DNA of 64,000 nt from Kryptolebias marmoratus (lineage: Eukaryota; Chordata; Actinopteri; Cyprinodontiformes; Rivulidae), in assembly GCF_001649575.2 (NCBI RefSeq), contig NC_051431.1, positions 19,844,534-19,908,533 of the forward strand. Direction: 5' to 3'. The first letter of the stretch is position 1; each line of letters starts with the position of its first letter. Positions 60,001 through 64,000 of the stretch are shown one piece after another. The notes beneath the pieces are model-generated. The model was not told the DNA's origin and ran no database searches. It saw only the letters and a list, made by a program, of their open reading frames with translations. A program made the position numbers and the translations under genes.

Positions 60001-63000
60001 TTAAAGCATCTTCAAGAGAACCTGGAAAACTAAACGCAACGGTTCTTAGCAGCGTTTTGATCTGCTAAAATGTCAGAAGCACATAAATACATGGGAACCT
60101 GCGTTGTGGTGTTTTAAAAACCTGAAACGAAGACGAGCAGCATCTTTTTAAATTTCATATTGGTTCGTTTATCAAAGCATTTGTCCAACATTTTCTTTTT
60201 TACCGTTGCAAAGGAGGTGATGTTTTTGGTTGCTTTGTCCATCTGTTGGTAAGATTACTCTGCAACCAAACTGCACAGCTGCACACCTCATGGGTTAAGG
60301 ATGATCCCTGTTGATTTCAAGGTCACGGGGTCAAATATCATGGGAACAGGTGAGCCCTTTGTGAAAACCTTCGCCACGGAGGTTCTGTTTTCTGTAATGT
60401 TGGTGGTTCTGTTTGTCTGCCTAATGAGCAGATTTGGATGAAATGTTCAGGAAAAGTTGAGGTTTTGATGCTGATTGATCCAGATCAGCCTCACCTTTCG
60501 GTGGAGTCTCGCCCTCTCCAAGTGCTTCTAGTCGTCTTATTTAAACGTTAAACAGGTGTTCTGTTCTCTGGGATCAGTCCGTACTGTCCGCGCCGCGCGG
60601 CGTAAACTCTGCTGACTTTCTTCAGCCCGGAGCTTCGTGAGCCGTGGTTTTCCTCAGGAGTGCAGTTCACTCTTATTAAAGTCCCTGCAGCCCAGAAGAG
60701 TCGTGTCAGCGTGACACTTGGCAGCCTGAGTGGGATTTTATTATTTTTTTAAGCTGCTGGACGAGCGGCCAACGCTTCAAACTGTCCAACAGCTGCTTCG
60801 GACATCACAACACTTTGTCTTCCACTCTTATATATATTTTTATTAACTACACACAAATGTATCTGCAGAACATGGCTATGAGCTGGTGTTCAGCTCGTTG
60901 GCTCTGTCCAATAACATCAATCACTGACACTGATTTATCTGGTAAATCCTGGTTGTGCTGCACAGATTTTATTCTTTCCAAGAAAGGCTCTGAAAAGTCA
61001 TTTTATTATTATTATTGGCTCACCATGAGGGACTATCTGATATATTTTCTTCCAGTGTGTTAATATAACAAGTTATATATTTTAAGTCAATATTTTTAAG
61101 TCTTGACCATTACATTTTTGTCACAAGTGGTGTGCCATGGAAGTATAGTAATGTTTGTGTGTTTTAGTTACCTCTTTAGGATGGTTTCAGGTGAAAACAC
61201 CTAACTTGTCAGGACCGTAGTCCTTGTGAGGACCACAGTCAAGTCCTAATACAGTGGAGCCTCATTGTGGGGTTAGGGTTGGGGCTAAGATATGAACCGA
61301 GTTAAGGTTAGGGTTAGACATGTACTGGTAATGGTTAGGTTTAGTTTAAAGGTCACTGTTAGGCAACAGAAGTCAACCCAGCTCAATATGGCTGCCACAG
61401 CGAATTAACATTAGCGATATTAACGATATTCAGCTAACATGTAATGTGGTATTAGCCAAGAATCATTAGCAAGTCCAACACACAGTAGGTAGGTAGGTAC
61501 ATTTATTTATATAGCACTTTTCAGCACAAGGCAACTCAATGTGCTTTACAACACAAGAACAAAATTACAGACAGTTACAGAACATGATAATGCAGTAATT
61601 AAACACAATGAAACACAAAAGCTAAGCAAGATAAACTAAACTAAGTGTACAGTTTGGATAAATAATCTAAAACATGAGAATGCTAAGCTAATGATACCGA
61701 GCTTTCTAAATAATACCAGACCCTCTATACGGCTATAAGGTCTAAACATAACTAAACTAAGGTACTAACATTACCAAGGCCAAATGTAAATACTAACAGA
61801 TCACGTAGTTCTGCACGAGATCTCGTGATTTTAGGTATAATGTTACTTTTTAAGATTTGACCAAACCTCAGTTTTTTTTTAACATGAGGCGATCTTAGCT
61901 TAAAGTTGTTGAAAGGTGGTGGGTGTTACGCAGAAAGTGGTCATCTTTAGCTTTTAGTTTAACTTTTATCTCTTTGCGGTCAAATCATTCCCATTATAAA
62001 GGAATTAGTTTCAGTTTTCCACCGATTTTTGCCGTATTACCTGTCTACAGATCAGTCCTGACATGATGCTCGTTGCCCTGTGAGCCGAGTTTTGTGTCCA
62101 GATTAGTGAAGTAGATCAACAACAACAACCGTTGCGTTCGCGTGCCGGGATGAAGTCAGAAGTTATCTCGGACGTCGCAACACAAACCCTGTTATCGACC
62201 GCATCGTCGGGATCCGTTTTACCTCCATCTGGAGCGCAAATCCCCGTTTTTATTATTATTTACGAAGCCGTTATCAGTCTGACATAGTTTTGCTGCTGGC
62301 TGAATGTTTGAGCATTTGCCAGCTGAATTTCCCCAGAGTTTGCAGAGATCATAAAAAAAGAGAAAAAACTCCCGTCTTTATAGCTGCAGAGAGGGGGGCC
62401 CCTTCAGGCAACAGCAGGGGAGAGAAGAAAGGAAAGGAACGGGGCTTCCTGCCATTTAGGAGTTTCCATGTATGTCCTTTCTATAGAAGGACGTTTTCAA
62501 GCTTCAAATGGATGTTTTTCCCTCACAAATGAAGAGAAACGCTTGACTTTCTTATTATAATGCAGAGAACTTTTAATTGTTTGAGATAAACATCAGCAGA
62601 CCCTTTTTATTTTTGTCTATATCGTCAGAGCTCATCTAAAGCTTTAAAATAAAAACTAAAACGATAGTTAGTATTTTTATCGGCTTTATGATTACGTCGT
62701 CACGTTTTAGCTTTAAATCCATCTTCTGTCAGCTTCTTTCAACTGCTTCCACAAGCTGAAACTTAAATCTACTAAAGCTGGGACTTAACTCTGGTCGCAC
62801 AATACCGGTTCTGTTCGCTCCGTCTTCGCTTTGTCACGTTCGGTATTTGTGATCAGCCTTGCTTTTTTTCCCCTCCTCTCTCTTTCAGGTGAAAGTGCTA
62901 ACAGATGCGCTGAATGCGGCCTTGTGCATGAGCGTCTTAACGTGATTTATGTTGGTCTTAAACAATTAGTGGGAGAGATTTTTTGGTTTTGTTTTGCTAA

Positions 63001-64000
63001 ACTTTTTATTTGCAGAATATTAGAATTTCATGCGGCGTTTAAATCCTGGCGTGCAGAAGGCGCGGGCAGCGTGCCAACGGGAATCCACTCATTTAACAAC
63101 ATAACTGCAATTTGATTGTTTTATGTCTTCCTCACGGGCACGGAGTGCATCTCGTTTTTTTATTTTTTTCTCTGCTGTTAAGAAATCCACAGTCATTATA
63201 TTCACCTGAACGTTTATCACCCCCAGAGGGGATGCAGTTCGCTCTCGTCTCTCGGTTTCTGGCGGCTCATTCTCGCCCCCCCGCCGTGGCAGGCAGGCGA
63301 TCACGTAACTGCATGTATTCACGCGAATTTGGCTGTTAGCGAAATATTCCACCAACTACAGGACAGATTTTAACGAAACTCAACGAGCTCCTCAGACGTC
63401 CATCTACAGCTGATTAACTTGGAGTTGATTAAAGATGGCCGCCGCTTGTTATCAGCCTTAGCAAACACAAACATGTGTCTAACTCCGTCAGTTTTCTAGA
63501 TGCTGAGCTAAAATGTGGTGTGGTAGTAGCTGAGAGTCGTTCCTATCACGTACTCTGAGCACTAACATATTGTGCCAACTCCGTTTTTAAAACTTGGGCA
63601 TACAAAGCAGCGAGTAATATGCATTTTTTTTTATCAAAAATTGTTGCTTTTTTAAAATAGAATTTAAATTACAGAAGAAAGTTTGTGATAAAATAACATA
63701 TCTTAAAGAAATAACATTATTTTGTCTCAGTATGTCATTTTCTCCATATCTTTTAACACATCGCCTTAAACTTTAATGTAAAATGTTGCGTTAAATTCAT
63801 TTATTTTAATTAAATCTGATCAAATGTGTTTAAGTGTTATTGGTCATTTGTTTCTGACCTCGTCTTTGTTGCCCATCAAACCTATAACACTCAGCCAAAG
63901 TTGAAACCCGATGTTTTTGTTGATTTCCCGTTGGGTTTTGTCTTCAGGCGTGGCAGCTGAGATTCAGCCACCTGATTGGCTACGGAGCCAAGTACTACTC
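48045..64000 (+). CDS. mipep: Mitochondrial intermediate peptidase (MIPEP), 3' end beyond window
   Basis: MIPEP is an M3-family zinc metallopeptidase of the mitochondrial matrix that removes an octapeptide from imported precursors after the main processing peptidase. Exons: 48045 to 48188 or 48191, 48311-48484, 49205-49293, 49418-49504, 50875-50938, 51042-51224, 51498-51654, 51774-51822, 53373-53433, 53585-53637, 54482-54635, 54761-54838, 55921-56128, 56734-56843, 56975-57049, 58702-58818, 63948-64000 (cut). All phases match, giving about 620 of the roughly 710 residues. The start is rich in Arg/His without acids, as in a matrix targeting peptide, and is followed by [12 protein letters not shown] as in human. 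The zinc site [15 protein letters not shown] (His/Glu/His near residues 482, 483 and 486; codons 56068-56082) is in exon 13 and the third ligand Glu ([14 protein letters not shown]) in exon 14. The last coding bases read [16 protein letters not shown]. Exon 1's donor is ambiguous (GTGGTT or GTTCGT). Confidence 0.95.
48467..48524 (+). repeat. mipep: 29-bp tandem duplication across the mipep exon 2 splice donor
   Basis: A 29-bp unit starting TGTAAAGTGGCTGATCTG and containing the donor GTGAGT is present twice head to tail (48467-48495 and 48496-48524), with no mismatch that I can see. The first copy holds the normal exon end (Val-Ala-Asp-Leu); the second supplies an equally strong donor at 48514. 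Use of the second donor would add 29 nt and shift the frame into an early stop. Confidence 0.9.
49950..50272 (+). repeat. tRNA-derived SINE-like element, copy 2
   Basis: In mipep intron 4. It starts with an A-box-like GTGGCTCAGCTG and has a B box, GGTTCGATTCC, at 49988-49998, followed by GTGTCCCTGGGCAAGACGCT, GTGTGCCCCGTC and a tail ending near CATATAATTACCATCC. It is the opposite-strand relative of 1239-1575. The spacing of A and B boxes and the order of phrases support a Pol III-derived SINE. Confidence 0.65.
50343..50689 (+). CDS. Unrecognised candidate two-exon small reading frame
   Basis: Inside mipep intron 4, a Met-initiated frame runs from 50343 to 50507 (55 codons, Lys-rich; includes [20 protein letters not shown]) and ends at a CAG|GTTGTT that could be a weak donor. 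An acceptor-like CTAACTTTTAG ends at 50590, and the phase-compatible frame after it stays open for 32 codons (includes [18 protein letters not shown]) to TAA at 50689. Joined, they would make 87 aa. I recognise no family. It may be a chance frame in A-rich DNA, a decayed transposon piece, or a small nested gene on the same strand as mipep. Confidence 0.2.
51935..52690. mobile_element. Foldback element interrupted by another repeat
   Basis: In mipep intron 8. The left arm (about 51935-52135; CCCTCAGTTTGGAG, then GACGAGCTAACGGCTGC, then TCTTAAAACGACTCCAGTCT) is matched in reverse complement by the right arm (about 52505-52690; AGACGGCAGCAGTC, CCGTTAGCTCATCAG, CTCCAAACTGAGGC). The segment between them, 52162-52505, is a separate dispersed repeat, so the two look nested. 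A diverged right-arm copy is at 17203-17370. Confidence 0.55.
52162..52505 (+). repeat. Dispersed teleost repeat, copy 2
   Basis: It begins CAATCCATCCATTCGTTTTC and contains GCGGGGGACACCCTGGACAG, GTCACAGGGACACATGGAGA, GGTCTGTGGGAGGAAACCGG, and near its end GACGGCTCTAACCGCTGCTC. It is longer and more complete than the copy at 9019-9262. Its antisense and sense frames are not genes. Confidence 0.75.
53105..53283 (-). repeat. Dispersed teleost repeat, copy 3 (diverged, reverse orientation)
   Basis: Phrases AGACTCTAAATTACCCACAG, CCAGTCCAGGGTGTTTCCCT and GACCCCGAGCAGAAAGAG are the reverse-complement counterparts, more diverged, of the repeat at 52162-52505. It lies in mipep intron 8, upstream of exon 9. 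Confidence 0.55.
56136..56156. repeat. CA microsatellite next to the mipep exon 13 donor
   Basis: An uninterrupted CA run beginning 8 bp after the end of exon 13, directly downstream of the donor GTTCTC. That donor is itself weak. Confidence 0.9.
57398..57604. mobile_element. Palindromic MITE, copy 3
   Basis: In mipep intron 15. The left end (GCAATCCTGATCCTCGAGGG) pairs with the right end (GTCCTCCAGGACCAGGGTTG), and the centre holds CAACACATCTGATTCA against AATCAGGTGTGTTGGAGCAG. It is the longest of the three copies and retains both halves of the palindrome. Confidence 0.75.
58819..60189. other. First part of mipep intron 16, nothing recognised
   Basis: Intron 16 (58819-63947, about 5.1 kb) is the largest intron of the gene in this window. 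This section holds homopolymer runs (A at 59164-59180) and only short frames; no gene or named repeat is supported. Confidence 0.4.
60190..60500 (+). repeat. Dispersed repeat of unknown class
   Basis: In mipep intron 16. GGTAAGATTACTCTGCAACC, then AACCTTCGCCACGGAGG and TTTGGATGAAATGTTCAGGA follow the order of a repeat I associate with teleost genomes (an 'aaggaggt...gtttgtctg...gatgaaatgttcagg' type). Only one copy is in the window, so this rests on memory of the family. Confidence 0.35.
61185..61480 (+). repeat. Low-complexity GGTTAG-rich segment
   Basis: It contains GGGGTTAGGGTTGGGGCTAA, then GTTAAGGTTAGGGTTAGAC and later ATGGTTAGGTTTAG, i.e. degenerate TTAGGG-like units, preceded by a CTTGTGAGGACC phrase. 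This may be a short interstitial telomere-like tract or a dispersed repeat core. Confidence 0.4.
61490..61600 (+). repeat. Dispersed repeat end with TTTATTTATATAGCACTTTT
   Basis: GTAGGTAGGTACATTTATTT followed by TATAGCACTTTTCAGCAC and a CAACTCAATGTGCTTTACA stretch is a common teleost repeat end. A related end lies at 31650 and a diverged one near 52690-52735. Confidence 0.5.
61601..63389. other. mipep intron 16 body, nothing firm recognised
   Basis: Mixed sequence with short frames only; no exon with flanking splice signals and family similarity was found. Confidence 0.4.
63390..63580 (+). repeat. Dispersed repeat of unknown class, copy 2
   Basis: In mipep intron 16. It shares with 35815-36005 the order CTGATTAACTT, AAGATGGCC, TTAGCAAACA, TCCGTCAGTTTTCTAGATG and GTAGTAGCTGAGAGTC. 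This copy appears longer at the 5' side (a GATTTTAACGAAACTCAACG phrase). Confidence 0.5.

Overview
The window is vertebrate genomic DNA, most likely from a teleost fish. Genes are split into many short exons with GT-AG introns, introns are compact (several of 69-130 bp), microsatellites are common, and the intergenic and intronic DNA carries repeat types familiar from teleosts: tRNA-derived SINE-like elements, a palindromic MITE, LINE and LTR fragments, and a DIRS-like fragment. The encoded proteins are clear orthologues of human proteins. I cannot name the species; a percomorph-type fish is a reasonable guess.

Layout. (1) 539-3420, minus: sh3bgr, three coding exons, 3' end not fully resolved. 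(2) 4767-7831, plus: lca5l, about eight coding exons. (3) 8140-11627, minus: get1 (WRB), five exons, complete, 166 aa. (4) 15067-18402, plus: an HMGN1-like nucleosome-binding protein, six exons, complete, 103 aa. (5) 21442-46070, plus: brwd1, which I resolve into 44 coding exons that join without a frame break to 2218 aa. It has WD40 repeats, a DNA/chromatin-binding middle region, two bromodomains and a long Ser/Lys/Glu-rich tail. (6) 48045 to the window end, plus: mipep (mitochondrial intermediate peptidase), 17 coding exons seen, cut off by the window edge.

Genes 1-5 have the same order and relative orientation as the human 21q22.2 block SH3BGR-LCA5L-GET1-HMGN1-BRWD1. mipep lies on 13q12 in human, so a synteny breakpoint falls between 46.1 and 48.0 kb. 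The genes do not form one pathway: get1 acts in tail-anchored protein insertion at the ER, hmgn1 and brwd1 are chromatin proteins, lca5l is a lebercilin-like coiled-coil protein, and mipep processes imported mitochondrial precursors.

Intergenic stretches are 3421-4694, 11628-14740 (microsatellite, LINE fragment, small LTR element), 18952-21230 (one MITE) and 46071-48044 (3' UTR and upstream of mipep). Repeat fragments also fill several introns. There is one run of Ns at 28958-29063.

I found no evidence of a new multi-gene system. The points most worth checking are a 29-bp tandem duplication that copies the mipep exon 2 splice donor, two GC-AG introns in brwd1, a poly(A) signal overlapping the lca5l stop codon, an unexplained two-part small reading frame in mipep intron 4, and several repeat families present in more than one copy.
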